Assembly: GCF_002831565.1 (NCBI RefSeq)
Contig: NZ_CP025096.1
Coordinates: 6,315,014 to 6,379,013 of the forward strand
Direction: 5' to 3'
DNA: 64,000 bases
DNA from: Spirosoma pollinicola
GTDB lineage: Bacteria > Bacteroidota > Bacteroidia > Cytophagales > Spirosomataceae
Part shown: positions 35,678 to 44,515 of the stretch, in pieces
Layout of the letters: the number at the start of each line of letters is the position of its first letter
Numbering within the stretch: position 1 is the stretch's first letter
Made by a program: the position numbers and the translations under genes
Notes under the pieces: model-generated
What the model saw: the letters and a program-made list of their open reading frames with translations, nothing else
Told to the model about the DNA's origin: nothing
Database searches by the model: none

Positions 35678-36574
35678 ATGCTCGACTTTCGTCTCAACGT
35701 TTTTTACACCGTTGCCAAACGGCTTAGTTTTACCAAAGCTGCCGCTGAGTTATATGTGACCCAACCTGCCGTAACAAAACATATTCAGGAACTTGAACAC
35801 CAGTTTGGTACGGCTCTCTTCGACCGGCGGGGCAATCAGATTAGCCTGACCGTTGCGGGTAATGTGCTGCTTCGGCACGCCGAAACCATCATGACGGTTT
35901 ACCGCCAGCTGGAGTTTGATATGAACGCCCTCAAAGGCGAATCGGGGGGAACATTGCGGGTGGGGGCCAGCACAACCGTAGCGCAGTATGTGATTCCGCC
36001 GGTGCTGGCTCGCTTTCGGGAGCAATCGGCCGACGTGAACATCTCATTGCTGAATGGCAATACGGAGCAGGTAGAGCAGCAATTGCTCAATAATGATATT
36101 GATCTGGGGCTGGTCGAAGGTCGCACCCACCACAGCGACATTCGGTACACATCCTTCGTGAAAGATGAACTCGTACTCATCTGCCGCGCCGATCACCCAC
36201 TTGCCGACCGGGACGAGATTACACTCGATGAACTTAAAACGGTGCCTATCGTACTCCGTGAGCGCGGTTCCGGCTCGCTCGAAGTGATCGAACATGCGCT
36301 TCGGGGTGTGGGATTGAAACTCACCGATTTGACAATCGACATGCATTTGGGAAGCACCGAAAGTATAAAGTCATACCTTGGTAGTTCACGCTGCATGGCG
36401 TTTGTGTCGGTCTTTGCCGTACAACATGAGCTTCAGGCGGGTAGCCTAAAAGTCCTTGACGTTCAGGGACTTTCTATTCAGCGAGATTTCTATTCTATTC
36501 AGCTACAGGGTGTAAGTGAAGGTCTGGCCGATACCTTTATGCGCTTTGCCCGCCAGCATTATAAGCGAGGGTAG
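35678..36574 (+). CDS. LysR-family transcriptional regulator (CysL-like)
   Basis: A 298-residue LysR regulator. The N-terminal winged helix (MLDFRLNVFYTVAKRLSFTKAAAELYVTQPAVTKHIQELE, residues about 1-60) binds DNA. An effector domain follows from about residue 90 (TLRVGASTTVAQYVIPPVLARF). The frame is open to TTG 35672, but ATG 35678 fits the family start. It follows the DsrE-like gene by eight bases on the same strand and probably controls the thiosulfate/DsrE genes. The effector is unknown. A class D palindrome follows the stop. Confidence 0.92.
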   Translation: MLDFRLNVFYTVAKRLSFTKAAAELYVTQPAVTKHIQELEHQFGTALFDRRGNQISLTVAGNVLLRHAETIMTVYRQLEFDMNALKGESGGTLRVGASTTVAQYVIPPVLARFREQSADVNISLLNGNTEQVEQQLLNNDIDLGLVEGRTHHSDIRYTSFVKDELVLICRADHPLADRDEITLDELKTVPIVLRERGSGSLEVIEHALRGVGLKLTDLTIDMHLGSTESIKSYLGSSRCMAFVSVFAVQHELQAGSLKVLDVQGLSIQRDFYSIQLQGVSEGLADTFMRFARQHYKRG

Positions 36575-36580
36575 TGGGAT

Positions 36581-36676
36581 AGTTATTAGTGGAGTGGGTG
36601 TGGTAAGTACGTTGCTGCACCTACTCCACAAATTACACTTACTACACCCACTCCACTCGTTCCACTAATAATTACT
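36581..36676. repeat. Class D palindrome of GTTATTAGTGGAGTGGG words
   Basis: Left arm 36581-36608 pairs with right arm 36638-36676 in two blocks: TTATTAGTGGA (11 bp) and GTGGGTGTGGTAAG (14 bp, one mismatch). The right arm has one extra nine-base word. It spans the convergent gap and includes the TAA of the membrane-protein gene. Confidence 0.8.
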
Positions 36677-38423
36677 CTAGTTTATACAGCCACACTTTCC
36701 AATAGCTCTCCGAATTGGTGAATATGCTTTCCAGATGAAGTCGGTTCTGGGCAGCATTGCCAATCGGCACCGCCGAAAGCATATATTGGCCACCCAGCGA
36801 CGAAAAGGCATCGGTATCAAGTTGCAGGTGATTTAGAACTGGATGCTGTGTTTTTCCGAACAGATAATTCATCCCTAACTCGGCGCTGTAGAGGTAAATC
36901 CGGCAGCCATAAGCGTCGTAATATGTACGCATCTGTTTTGTACCTTTTGCCAGTTCGGCCGCTATGATTTTTCGGAAGGCGTGTTTGTAGGGGAGCGGGT
37001 AATTATTCTGGTAGCTATCCAGCGTATAAAACCCATTGAACTGTGCTACCGACGGGTGCATACCCAGACAAATGACCCGGTATTCGGATGGCGGTTTTGC
37101 AATGTAATTGCGAATTTGAGTGAACTGCTTTTCCGCAAAAAAAGCCCGGAAGGAGGGTTGTTGCGCTTCTGTGACGTAGCCTGTCATTTTGCCAATGTTA
37201 ATACGCCATTCCTTATTGGCAACGATCATGGTTACAAACAAACCCGTCAGAAAGAAGCGATTCCAGCCCCCATTTGCCTTAAACTGCCGCAGCGCCATCG
37301 CAAATAGAATAAACCAAAGCGCGGGGAGAAGGAAATAGAAACGGTCGAATTGAAATACGCGAAAGTTTAGCCCCATTGAACTGTCGCCGAGCCATATGAC
37401 CAGATAGTGGTAAACGCCATGAATCAGGCAAATGACACCGGCCAGCATTGGTAAGCCGATGAGCCACTTCAGGGCGCGAAAATCCTTTTTCTGCCAGGCC
37501 AGATAGATGCCTGCCCCGGTAACGGCCAGAATGCCCCGGGTTAAAAAAGCTCCCGTATTGAACATCGGCCACAGGAACAGATCCCTGATTCGATACCAAG
37601 TGTTGTCAAGACGCGTAGAACGCAGTTTGCTGTAGTCGAATTCGATCCGATGGGAAATATACGTCTGGTTAAAGAATCCATAAATCAATTCCCATTCGCT
37701 GCCTACATACACCAGCGAGAGGAGGAGCAAGCCAGTTATATAGTCCCAGTTCATTTGCCGGAGTTGCCGCATTCGCACAAGCCCAAGAATACCCAGCGCA
37801 ATGCAGATAAATAGGCCGGACCATACGAAGAAAGAGTAAAAGGGAAACAGGATTATGATGAGCCAATCACTCCCGCGACCCTGGCGGTTCAGCAGGTTCA
37901 AAAAGGCGAACAGGATAAGAGGCTGCCCCGTAACCGATGCGCCATGAACAATATAACAAGGCACCAGCGCAAACAAAAATGAGATCGCTACCCGCGTAAA
38001 TGCCCAGCCTGATTCGGGCAGTATGTGCTTTTTCAATAGCAAATACATACCCAAAAAACCAATGCTATGCACCGCTATGAAGTTGACGACCTGCGCTTTG
38101 TAAGGCGGCAATAAATAGAATGACAGGACTTCAAAATTCAACCCTGTTCGGAAGGCCGAGCGTGGAATGCCGCTAAATGAGGTAGCGGCTCCCGGCCCAC
38201 TGCTCATCATATTCGGGATAATGGTGTTCAGATCGAAATCGAACGCGGTATTCGTAATCTTAAGCAGATAGAGGTATAAAAAATCGCTGTCCAAGTTGTC
38301 GTGGATCGTTAGGTGGGCACCTTCGCCCAGCCAGACGTATGGAAAAACGTACAGCAGTAACAAGCCAACGGCTATGAGGAGATAGGTTTTTTCGGTCGTT
38401 GTGGTGGCTGAACGAGCTGGCAT
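36672..38423 (-). CDS. Polytopic membrane protein, DUF6044-like
   Basis: A 583-residue inner-membrane protein with about twelve hydrophobic segments. An early periplasmic loop holds LTIHDNLDSDFLYLYLL, and the final 130 residues are soluble (FAEKQFTQIRNYIAKPPSEYRVICLGMHPS). The plan resembles membrane glycosyltransferase-like proteins of the YfhO/DUF6044 group, which I name with moderate confidence. No function can be stated. It is convergent with the LysR gene and divergent from the M28 peptidase gene. Confidence 0.72.
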   Translation of the reverse strand: MPARSATTTTEKTYLLIAVGLLLLYVFPYVWLGEGAHLTIHDNLDSDFLYLYLLKITNTAFDFDLNTIIPNMMSSGPGAATSFSGIPRSAFRTGLNFEVLSFYLLPPYKAQVVNFIAVHSIGFLGMYLLLKKHILPESGWAFTRVAISFLFALVPCYIVHGASVTGQPLILFAFLNLLNRQGRGSDWLIIILFPFYSFFVWSGLFICIALGILGLVRMRQLRQMNWDYITGLLLLSLVYVGSEWELIYGFFNQTYISHRIEFDYSKLRSTRLDNTWYRIRDLFLWPMFNTGAFLTRGILAVTGAGIYLAWQKKDFRALKWLIGLPMLAGVICLIHGVYHYLVIWLGDSSMGLNFRVFQFDRFYFLLPALWFILFAMALRQFKANGGWNRFFLTGLFVTMIVANKEWRINIGKMTGYVTEAQQPSFRAFFAEKQFTQIRNYIAKPPSEYRVICLGMHPSVAQFNGFYTLDSYQNNYPLPYKHAFRKIIAAELAKGTKQMRTYYDAYGCRIYLYSAELGMNYLFGKTQHPVLNHLQLDTDAFSSLGGQYMLSAVPIGNAAQNRLHLESIFTNSESYWKVWLYKLE

Positions 38424-38528
38424 ACGGTGTTGAGAAGAACTGCGAAACTACGGAAATTCGTTGAGATGCCCGGAAGGTCGATAAGCCAAAGCTGTTTTTC
38501 GTACTTTTATGCCGTCAACCCAATTATC

Positions 38529-40085
38529 ATGCAATCATCGTCTCTAGTTCCTTTTTTTGCGGGCCTGTTATTGATTACTGCCTCAGTTCAGGCGCAAACC
38601 CGTTCCGCTAAAAGCAGTCTTCCCAAAACTAAAGTAACGGCATCCACGCCCCAATTTCCAGAGTTTAGCCTGTCGCGTGCTGAAGTAGAAGCGCACACGC
38701 GATTTTTGGCTTCCGACGAACTGGAAGGCCGCCGTACGGGCGAACAGGGCAACCGTGTAGCGGCCCGTTACATTGCCGAACAATTTCGGCAGCTGGGTTT
38801 AAAACCCGCAGGGTCTGTCGATAATAAGTCGGATTATTTTCAACCCATCAATCTGGAGCGCGTTAAAGCGGCCAATTCGGGCCGTATGCTTGTGGGCAAA
38901 GATACCCTTCAGCTCGGCAAAGAGCTGGTCGTAATGGCGGGCGGACCAACCAATCTTTCGGGCGAAGTTGTTTATGTTGGCTATGGTCTGACCGATGGCG
39001 AAGATGGTTACAAAGGACGCGACGTGAAAGGACGAATTCTGGTAGCGCAGGGAGGTTCGCCGGATGCTAAAAGCCCCCGCGAAATCTTCAGCGCATCGGC
39101 CGCGAAACGCAAACTAGCCAGCGAAAAAGGAGCCGCAGCCCTTATTGAACTTTATAGCGAATCCATTCCGTGGGGCTTTGTGAATCAATATTTTAACCGC
39201 GAGCAATTGGCTGTTGCAACGACAGAAAACAGTAATGCGCCCCTGGCTCATGTCTGGATCAACAATGCCAACAACAAATACAAACAACTTAAAGACGCGG
39301 GTCAGCAGGTCACGCTTCAAACGTCGGGCCGTCTGCGTTCATCGGTCATGTCGACCAATGTGGCCGGTATTATCGAAGGCACCGATCCTAAACTCAAAGA
39401 CGAGTATGTGGTGCTGTCGGCCCATTTTGACCACATTGGCGTTGGTAAATTGAGCGGAACGCCCTTTCAATCCGGCGATAGTATTTTCAACGGGGCGCGG
39501 GATAACGCGATGGGCACTGTCGCTATTTTAGAAGCAGCCAAAGCCTTGTCGTTACAACGGCCCAAACGGTCGATACTGGTAGTGGCCCTCACAGGCGAAG
39601 AAGTTGGTTTGCTTGGCAGTCGTTATTATGCTGAACATCCGTTAATACCCTTAAAACAAACTGTTTTTGACATGAACATCGACGGAGCCGGGTATAATGA
39701 CACGACAATAATTTCGGTTATTGGACTGGAGCGAACGGGTGCGAAGCTAGAAATCGAAACGGCTGCCAAAGCCTTTGGTTTAGGCGTATTTGCTGAACCC
39801 GCCCCCGAACAAGGCTTATTTGATCGGTCAGATAATGTGAGCTTTGCTGCAAAAGGTATTCCCGCACCAACGTTTTCACCGGGTTTCAAATCCTTCGATG
39901 AGGCCATTCAGAAATACTACCACCAAGCTATCGACAATCCCGAATCACTGGATTTTGCGTATGTTCAGAAATTCTGCCAGTCCTATGCCTATGCCGCCCG
40001 GCTGATCGCCAACCGGTTGACGCGCCCACAATGGTCGGCAGGAGACAAGTATGAAGCCGCAGGAAAAGCTTTGTACGGACAGTAG
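38529..40085 (+). CDS. M28-family secreted zinc aminopeptidase with PA-type insert
   Basis: A 518-residue exported metallopeptidase. A signal peptide (MQSSSLVPFFAGLLLITASVQAQ) supports ATG 38529 over the upstream open frame from 38427. Zinc-site motifs of family M28 are visible: SAHFDHIGVG, the bridging Asp in NGARDNAMGTVAILEAA, LTGEEVGLLGS with the catalytic Glu, and FDMNIDGAG. A PA-like insert lies at about residues 130-270 (VVYVGYGLTDG, then ALIELYSESIPWG). Probably trims exogenous peptides in the periplasm or outside. Confidence 0.92.
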   Translation: MQSSSLVPFFAGLLLITASVQAQTRSAKSSLPKTKVTASTPQFPEFSLSRAEVEAHTRFLASDELEGRRTGEQGNRVAARYIAEQFRQLGLKPAGSVDNKSDYFQPINLERVKAANSGRMLVGKDTLQLGKELVVMAGGPTNLSGEVVYVGYGLTDGEDGYKGRDVKGRILVAQGGSPDAKSPREIFSASAAKRKLASEKGAAALIELYSESIPWGFVNQYFNREQLAVATTENSNAPLAHVWINNANNKYKQLKDAGQQVTLQTSGRLRSSVMSTNVAGIIEGTDPKLKDEYVVLSAHFDHIGVGKLSGTPFQSGDSIFNGARDNAMGTVAILEAAKALSLQRPKRSILVVALTGEEVGLLGSRYYAEHPLIPLKQTVFDMNIDGAGYNDTTIISVIGLERTGAKLEIETAAKAFGLGVFAEPAPEQGLFDRSDNVSFAAKGIPAPTFSPGFKSFDEAIQKYYHQAIDNPESLDFAYVQKFCQSYAYAARLIANRLTRPQWSAGDKYEAAGKALYGQ

Positions 40086-40125
40086 TAGCGCATCAAGATC
40101 TGCTTTTGTTGAGGTATACCTGGAA

Positions 40126-40145
40126 CTGTTTATCCCGATAAACAG
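40126..40145. promoter_or_regulatory. Perfect 20-bp palindrome, possible operator
   Basis: CTGTTTATC and GATAAACAG are perfect nine-base arms around CC, 67 bases before the DUF4834 start and 40 bases after the M28 stop. It could be an operator or a weak hairpin. No regulator is known. Confidence 0.4.
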
Positions 40146-40212
40146 CCGTATATCACACCAGAAAACTAAACCAGCCGTCACAACGTTTAGTAATTAACAA
40201 AGACACCCAGAC

Positions 40213-40443
40213 ATGTTATTCAAATATCTGTTTATCATCACCCTTGTTATTCTGTTTGTACCGCCGGTACGTCGGTTTGTGTTTTACCTGCTTGTTGGTC
40301 GGCAGTTGGTTAAACAACAGAAACAGCAGACATCGGCCGCCGGACGAACTCGTGAGGGCGAAGTACGGGTAAACACGCCCCCAGCAAAAGGAAACTCTTC
40401 TTTTACGGGTGGCGAATATGTTGACTACGAAGAAGTTAAGTAA
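40213..40443 (+). CDS. DUF4834 family small membrane protein
   Basis: A 76-residue protein with a single N-terminal membrane helix (LFKYLFIITLVILFVPPV), a second short hydrophobic patch, and a polar tail ending in EYVDYEEVK, as in Bacteroidota DUF4834 proteins. No function is known. It is followed by a strong bidirectional terminator. Confidence 0.82.
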   Translation: MLFKYLFIITLVILFVPPVRRFVFYLLVGRQLVKQQKQQTSAAGRTREGEVRVNTPPAKGNSSFTGGEYVDYEEVK

Positions 40444-40461
40444 TTCCTAGTTATATACGAC

Positions 40462-40499
40462 AATGCCCGCCAAACAGGAACTTCTGTTTGGCGGGCATT
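40462..40499. terminator. Bidirectional intrinsic terminator
   Basis: Perfect 16-bp stem (40462-40477 with 40484-40499) rich in G and C, loop GAACTT, flanked by T-rich sequence on the plus strand. It separates the convergent DUF4834 and lipoprotein genes. Confidence 0.9.
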
Positions 40500-40510
40500 A
40501 TTATTTTAGG

Positions 40511-40897
40511 CTATTGGCTGTGTTCCTCTTTGTAGCGAACAGCCAGCCCACTCATCACATACCCGTTATCGGTCATAGAAGTGTAATAGGTGTAGCGAAC
40601 CGAAACCAGCGCGTCGGCACCGAGTTTTTTGGCCTGAAGTGTCAGGCGGGCCAGCATGAGTTCTTTCTGCTGCATATCATTACCCCGCTCAAGCATCCGG
40701 CGGTTGCCCGACTGTCGTGCTGCCAGCGGCACCTCGCCTTTTACTTCCAAATCCTGTAATGGGTCGAATGGGCGTTCGGGGCGCTGTGTGTCGTAGAACA
40801 CATCGACTGGATAACCGAGCTTATTTCGTAAGTAAACCATGGGCTGAAAGCAGCCGGTTAAACTCAGCAAGAGCGCAATTACGGCTAACTTTTTCAT
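40511..40897 (-). CDS. Small lipoprotein with YbjQ-like C-terminal part
   Basis: A 128-residue lipoprotein (lipobox SLTGC, Cys16). The C-terminal half, ARLTLQAKKLGADALVSVRYTYYTS, then MSGLAVRY, resembles YbjQ/UPF0145-type heavy-metal-binding-like folds. The middle is charged. Function is unknown. Its ATG overlaps the purN stop by four bases (ATGA), so it is translated with purN. Confidence 0.75.
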   Translation of the reverse strand: MKKLAVIALLLSLTGCFQPMVYLRNKLGYPVDVFYDTQRPERPFDPLQDLEVKGEVPLAARQSGNRRMLERGNDMQQKELMLARLTLQAKKLGADALVSVRYTYYTSMTDNGYVMSGLAVRYKEEHSQ

Positions 40898-41493
40898 GGG
40901 TGTTCGGTGGTTGTTTTCGTTAAAACAGCTTCCACAATACGTGGATAATGCTCATGTTCCAGTACTAATACGTTTCGGGCAATGTCCTCGGGAGAGTCTG
41001 TTGAGGAGACAGGGCAACTTGCCTGAAAAATAACCTGTCCTTCGTCGTAATGCGCATTTACATAGTGGATGGTAATGCCCGACTCCGTCTCGCCCGCAGC
41101 CGCCACAGCTTCGTGTACGAAATGGCCGTACATCCCTTTGCCACCAAATTTAGGTAATAAAGCCGGGTGAATATTAACAATCTTATCAGGAAATGCCCGC
41201 ACCAGATCGGCAGGCATCAGCCACATGAATCCGGCCAGCACAATCAGATCAATATTTTGATTAAGAAGGAGTTGTGTAATCTTATTTGTGTCATAAAACG
41301 TTGTCCGGTCGAAGAGTAATACCGGAATGTGCGAGCCCCGACCGAATCCACGGCGGGCGCGGTCAATGACTCCCGCTTTTGGGTTGTTCGAGACAATCAG
41401 CGAAATCTCGATATCAGGGTTACCTGCGAAATAATCAGCAATTTTCTCGGCATTAGAGCCGGAACCAGAAGCAAACAGGGCGATGCGTTTCAA
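40894..41493 (-). CDS. purN: Phosphoribosylglycinamide formyltransferase
   Basis: Third step of purine synthesis: transfers a formyl group from 10-formyltetrahydrofolate to GAR. The 199-residue protein has ALFASGSGSNAE (phosphate binding), the catalytic NIHPALLPKFGGKGMYG (Asn and His) and HYVNAHYDEGQVI (Asp). It is the first gene of a two-gene unit, overlapping the lipoprotein gene by four bases. Confidence 0.96.
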   Translation of the reverse strand: MKRIALFASGSGSNAEKIADYFAGNPDIEISLIVSNNPKAGVIDRARRGFGRGSHIPVLLFDRTTFYDTNKITQLLLNQNIDLIVLAGFMWLMPADLVRAFPDKIVNIHPALLPKFGGKGMYGHFVHEAVAAAGETESGITIHYVNAHYDEGQVIFQASCPVSSTDSPEDIARNVLVLEHEHYPRIVEAVLTKTTTEHP

Positions 41494-41622
41494 AATTTGT
41501 AATTGGTGGAGTTAGTAATTGGTGAGTTGTCAAGTCGTTCCTGTAGTGTCTGGCCAGGCGGCCGTAGTGTCGTGCTCTGGAACCCGATACCACGGGAATT
41601 CATCAAAATTACAACTTTTGCC

Positions 41623-41630
41623 TATTTTTG
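41623..41630 (+). promoter_or_regulatory. Putative Bacteroidota -7 promoter element for the LolD-like gene
   Basis: TATTTTTG matches TAnnTTTG, 20 bases before ATG 41651. The close spacing implies a very short leader and supports that ATG over the upstream open frame. Confidence 0.45.
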
Positions 41631-41650
41631 TGGGTACTCGCTCAAATCCA

Positions 41651-42277
41651 ATGCTGGCAACCCATCAACTCACGTTCGACTATGGCCCTTCGAAGCAGTT
41701 TACGTTCCCCGACGTTCGCTGTGCTGCTCGTGAAGCTTTCCTGATTCTGGGGCAGTCTGGCACCGGAAAAACGACCTTCCTGCATTTACTGGCTTTATTG
41801 CTCAAGCCCAAAAGTGGCTCAGTAATCATTGGTCAGACAGACCTGACGAAGCTTAGCGCATCCGAAACGGCGGCTTTCCGGGCTAAACATCTGGGTATCG
41901 TTTACCAGAAACCTCACTTTGTCAGTTCATTATCCGTGCTGGATAACCTGTTGATGGCAAACTATCTAGCTAATAAGCCACAGGATAAGGTGCGTGCCAG
42001 AGATCTGGCCGGACAGTTGGGTTTCGCAACGCATCTGGATAAGAAAACGAATCAACTCAGTCAGGGCGAGCAGCAACGGGTGAGTATTGCCCGTGCGGTT
42101 ATGAACCAACCCGACGTTATTCTGGCCGATGAACCAACGTCGAGCCTCGACGACGAAAACACCGACCGCGTAATAGCTCTCCTACGGCAGCAATCGGAGC
42201 AAATTGGGGCCAGCCTGATTGTAGTTACGCACGACCAGCGCCTGAAAGATGCTTTTCAAAATCGCGTTAATCTATAA
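41651..42277 (+). CDS. LolD/FtsE-like ABC transporter ATPase
   Basis: A 208-residue ATPase. Walker A is GQSGTGKTT, the signature LSQGEQQR, Walker B VILADEPTSSLD and the H-loop VVTHDQR. Size and sequence are those of the LolD/MacB/FtsE group that powers MacB-type permeases for lipoprotein release or macrolide export. No permease is adjacent. The frame is open from 41519, but ATG 41651 follows a promoter-like element and fits the family. A family C repeat separates it from the cyclophilin gene. Confidence 0.9.
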   Translation: MLATHQLTFDYGPSKQFTFPDVRCAAREAFLILGQSGTGKTTFLHLLALLLKPKSGSVIIGQTDLTKLSASETAAFRAKHLGIVYQKPHFVSSLSVLDNLLMANYLANKPQDKVRARDLAGQLGFATHLDKKTNQLSQGEQQRVSIARAVMNQPDVILADEPTSSLDDENTDRVIALLRQQSEQIGASLIVVTHDQRLKDAFQNRVNL

Positions 42278-42284
42278 TTTTTCC

Positions 42285-42410
42285 TGTCATGCTGGAGCGC
42301 CAGCCCGGTGGAGCGCCAGCCGGTAACGAAGGAAGCATCTTCGGTAGGCTGCTGAAATGATAGCTAAAAGCGTTTGCTAGTCTGAAGATGCTTCCTTAGC
42401 CAGCATAACA
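42285..42410. repeat. Family C palindromic element (GTCATGCTGG / GAAGCATCTTC), copy 1
   Basis: Outer arms 42285-42295 and 42400-42410 pair with one mismatch. Inner arms AAGGAAGCATCTTC (42329-42342) and its complement (42384-42397) pair perfectly. The left side has a partial duplication of GGAGCGCCAGCC. It ends ten bases before the cyclophilin ATG. A better-preserved copy lies at 61161-61276. Confidence 0.85.
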
Positions 42411-42419
42411 AAAAAACAT

Positions 42420-43121
42420 ATGCGTAAGCTTCTGCTTCTATTTTTACTGATTCCAGCTCTTTCAATTGCCCAAAACCGAAAGAAAAAAGACTACCTTGTT
42501 TCGCTTAATACGTCATTCGGGACGATGCACCTTGTGCTGTACGACCAGGCCCCGAAGCACAAGGAGAATTTTATTAAGCTCGTTAATCAGAAATTTTACG
42601 ACAGTCTGTTGTTTCACCGCATCATTCCGTTATTCATGATTCAGGGGGGAGACCCGAATTCGAGGAAGGCACCGGAAGACCAGCCCCTCGGTAATGGCGA
42701 TGTAGGCTATAAAATTCCGGCTGAATTTGTGCCGTCGCTATTTCATAAGAAAGGCGCTTTGGCAGCCGCCCGGGATAATAATCCGGAAAAAGCATCGAGC
42801 GGATGCCAGTTTTATATTGTGCAGGGAAGGGTTTGGGACGATGCCGGATTGCAGACACAAATTGTCCGGATCGAGTCATTGAAGGGCCATGTGCCAACGG
42901 ATGAGCAGAAGCAAGTGTATAAAACACTGGGTGGCGCTCCACATTTAGATGGAAACTACACTGTTTTTGGCGAGGTAATTGACGGACTGGCTATTGTAGA
43001 CAGCGTTGCCAAGCAGGCACGTAACGAAATGAACCGCCCCGAGAAAGACGTCCGTATGACTATGACGGGGGAGTGGGTAAAGAAAAAGAAGATTACGAAA
43101 AAATACGGGTATAAATTCTAG
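42420..43121 (+). CDS. Exported cyclophilin-type peptidyl-prolyl isomerase
   Basis: A 233-residue periplasmic protein-folding enzyme. A signal peptide (LLLFLLIPALSIAQ) is followed by a cyclophilin domain: TSFGTMHLVLYDQAPKHKENF, FHRIIPLFMIQGGDP, KGALAAARDNNPEKASSGCQFYI and VFGEVIDGLAIVD. It keeps the FHRII...QGGD active-site segment. The C-terminal basic tail KKKKITKKYGYKF is frequent in Bacteroidota members. It is preceded by a family C repeat. Confidence 0.93.
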   Translation: MRKLLLLFLLIPALSIAQNRKKKDYLVSLNTSFGTMHLVLYDQAPKHKENFIKLVNQKFYDSLLFHRIIPLFMIQGGDPNSRKAPEDQPLGNGDVGYKIPAEFVPSLFHKKGALAAARDNNPEKASSGCQFYIVQGRVWDDAGLQTQIVRIESLKGHVPTDEQKQVYKTLGGAPHLDGNYTVFGEVIDGLAIVDSVAKQARNEMNRPEKDVRMTMTGEWVKKKKITKKYGYKF

Positions 43122-43123
43122 GC

Positions 43124-43182
43124 TCAAATAGCCGCTGGCTACTTATACTGATCAGCCAGCAAACAGCCCGAGGCTGTTTAAG
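43124..43182. repeat. Family B palindromic element (AAACAGCC hairpin), copy 2
   Basis: A perfect AAACAGCC-CGA-GGCTGTTT hairpin (43161-43179) follows a degenerate copy, CAAATAGCCGCTGGCTA. It fills the gap between the cyclophilin and RmlD-like genes. Confidence 0.72.
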
Positions 43183-43191
43183 ACACAACAT

Positions 43192-44091
43192 ATGAAAAAA
43201 ATCCTCCTTACCGGTGCCAATGGGCTGCTGGGCCAAAAATTGGTTGGACTGCTTACAAAGCAGCCGAATGTTGAATTAACCGCTACGGCACGGGGCGAAA
43301 ATCGCCTGCCATTTTCGGAGGGGTACACCTACCGGTCAATGGACATTACGGATCGGCAGCAGGTGCTGGACGTTATTGAAGAGGTGAAGCCTGACGTAGT
43401 TATCCACGGGGCCGCCATGACCGATGTGGATAAGTGCGAGGTTCAGAAAGATGCCTGCTGGGCGCAAAATGTGCACGCTGTCGAGTACATTATCGAAGCC
43501 TGCCGGGCAACCAATGCGTTTCTGGTTCATGTATCGACTGACTTTATTTTCGACGGTGCCGCCGGACCTTACGACGAAACGGCCGAAGCCAACCCGATTA
43601 GTTTCTACGGATGGAGCAAGCAGGCGGGCGAATCGGCGGTGCGGCATTCCGATATAAAATGGGCAATTGCCCGAACGGTACTGGTGTATGGCATCGCGCA
43701 CGATATGAGTCGGAGCAATATCATTTTGTGGGTCAAAAAATCGCTGGAGGACGGCAAAAATATCAAGGTCGTAACAGACCAGTGGCGTAGCCCAACCCTG
43801 GCTGAGGATCTGGCAATGGGTTGTTACCTTATTGCCGATCAGAAAGCTGAAGGCATCTTTAACATCTCCGGCAAAGAAGTCCTGACTCCTCACGAGATGG
43901 CCATCCAGACTGCTGATTATTTTGGTCTCGACAAATCACTGATTGCTCAGGCCGATGCATCGACCTTTACACAGGTAGCCCGTCGTCCGCCCCGTACCGG
44001 GTTTATTCTGGACAAAGCCCGTACCGTTTTGGGGTACAATCCACACAGCTTTGCCGAAGGAATTGCGGTGCTGGCTGAGCAGTTGAATTAG
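43192..44091 (+). CDS. RmlD-like NAD(P)-dependent sugar reductase (extended SDR)
   Basis: A 299-residue extended short-chain dehydrogenase of the dTDP-4-dehydrorhamnose reductase type. The nucleotide-binding motif is LLTGANGLLGQKL at the N terminus, the catalytic YxxxK is YGWSK, and STDFIFDGAAGPYDE fits the RmlD pattern. No rhamnose genes are adjacent, so the sugar is unknown. It precedes a DUF167 gene. Confidence 0.87.
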   Translation: MKKILLTGANGLLGQKLVGLLTKQPNVELTATARGENRLPFSEGYTYRSMDITDRQQVLDVIEEVKPDVVIHGAAMTDVDKCEVQKDACWAQNVHAVEYIIEACRATNAFLVHVSTDFIFDGAAGPYDETAEANPISFYGWSKQAGESAVRHSDIKWAIARTVLVYGIAHDMSRSNIILWVKKSLEDGKNIKVVTDQWRSPTLAEDLAMGCYLIADQKAEGIFNISGKEVLTPHEMAIQTADYFGLDKSLIAQADASTFTQVARRPPRTGFILDKARTVLGYNPHSFAEGIAVLAEQLN

Positions 44092-44163
44092 TTATTAGTG
44101 GAGTAGTTGACTGGTTAATTGGTCATCAACTACTCTACCAATCCACCAATTTACCACTCCACC
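44091..44163. repeat. Class D quasi-palindrome of GTTATTAGTGGAGTAG words
   Basis: GAGTAGTTGA (44101-44110) pairs perfectly with TCAACTACTC (44126-44135). The outer words TTAGTGGAG and ACCACTCCACC also oppose each other. It lies between the RmlD-like and DUF167 genes. Its words match those of the palindrome at 36581. Confidence 0.65.
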
Positions 44164-44430
44164 ATGACACTCCACCTTAAAGTCAAGCCCGGTAGTAAAG
44201 TTGACCAGCTATTTTATGATGACGCTGGTCAGCTTAATGCCAAAATCCGGGCTCCGGCGCAGGATGGGAAAGCCAATGCGTATTTAGTAGAGTTTCTGGC
44301 CAAACAATTGGGCATCGCCAAGTCGAACGTGACCATTGTTGCAGGATTTACAAATCCACACAAGCGGATTGAGGTCGACGTATTGGCAGCGGTTTACGAA
44401 GGGTTTCTGGCGAAAATAGCCCAACCTTAA
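44164..44430 (+). CDS. DUF167 (YggU) family protein
   Basis: An 88-residue cytosolic protein of the DUF167 family: LKVKPGSKVDQL, LNAKIRAPAQDGKANAYLVEFLAKQLGI and the NPHKRIEV motif are diagnostic. Function is unknown. The frame is open from 44119, but that part overlaps the palindrome, so ATG 44164 is chosen. Confidence 0.88.
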   Translation: MTLHLKVKPGSKVDQLFYDDAGQLNAKIRAPAQDGKANAYLVEFLAKQLGIAKSNVTIVAGFTNPHKRIEVDVLAAVYEGFLAKIAQP

Positions 44431-44504
44431 GCGAAAAGAACGCTAAGCTTAATTCATTGCGATCTTTGCGCCTACCCTTGCGTCTTTGCGCCGGGCCGCC
44501 GGGC
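44431..44504. repeat. Weak class D quasi-palindrome of GCGCAAAGACGC words
   Basis: GCGAAAAGAACGCTAAG (44431-44447) opposes CTTGCGTCTTTGCGC (44478-44492) imperfectly, followed by a GC-rich CCGGGCCGCCGGGCGG stretch. It starts at the DUF167 stop and reaches near the MscS stop. Confidence 0.5.
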
Positions 44505-44515
44505 GGGTAAAAAAC

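Noticed and set aside
41495..41530. Class D-like words (TAATTGGTGGAGTTAGTAATTGG) upstream of the LolD-like gene
   Set aside because: Only one arm was found. No complementary partner nearby, so it is not reported as a palindrome.
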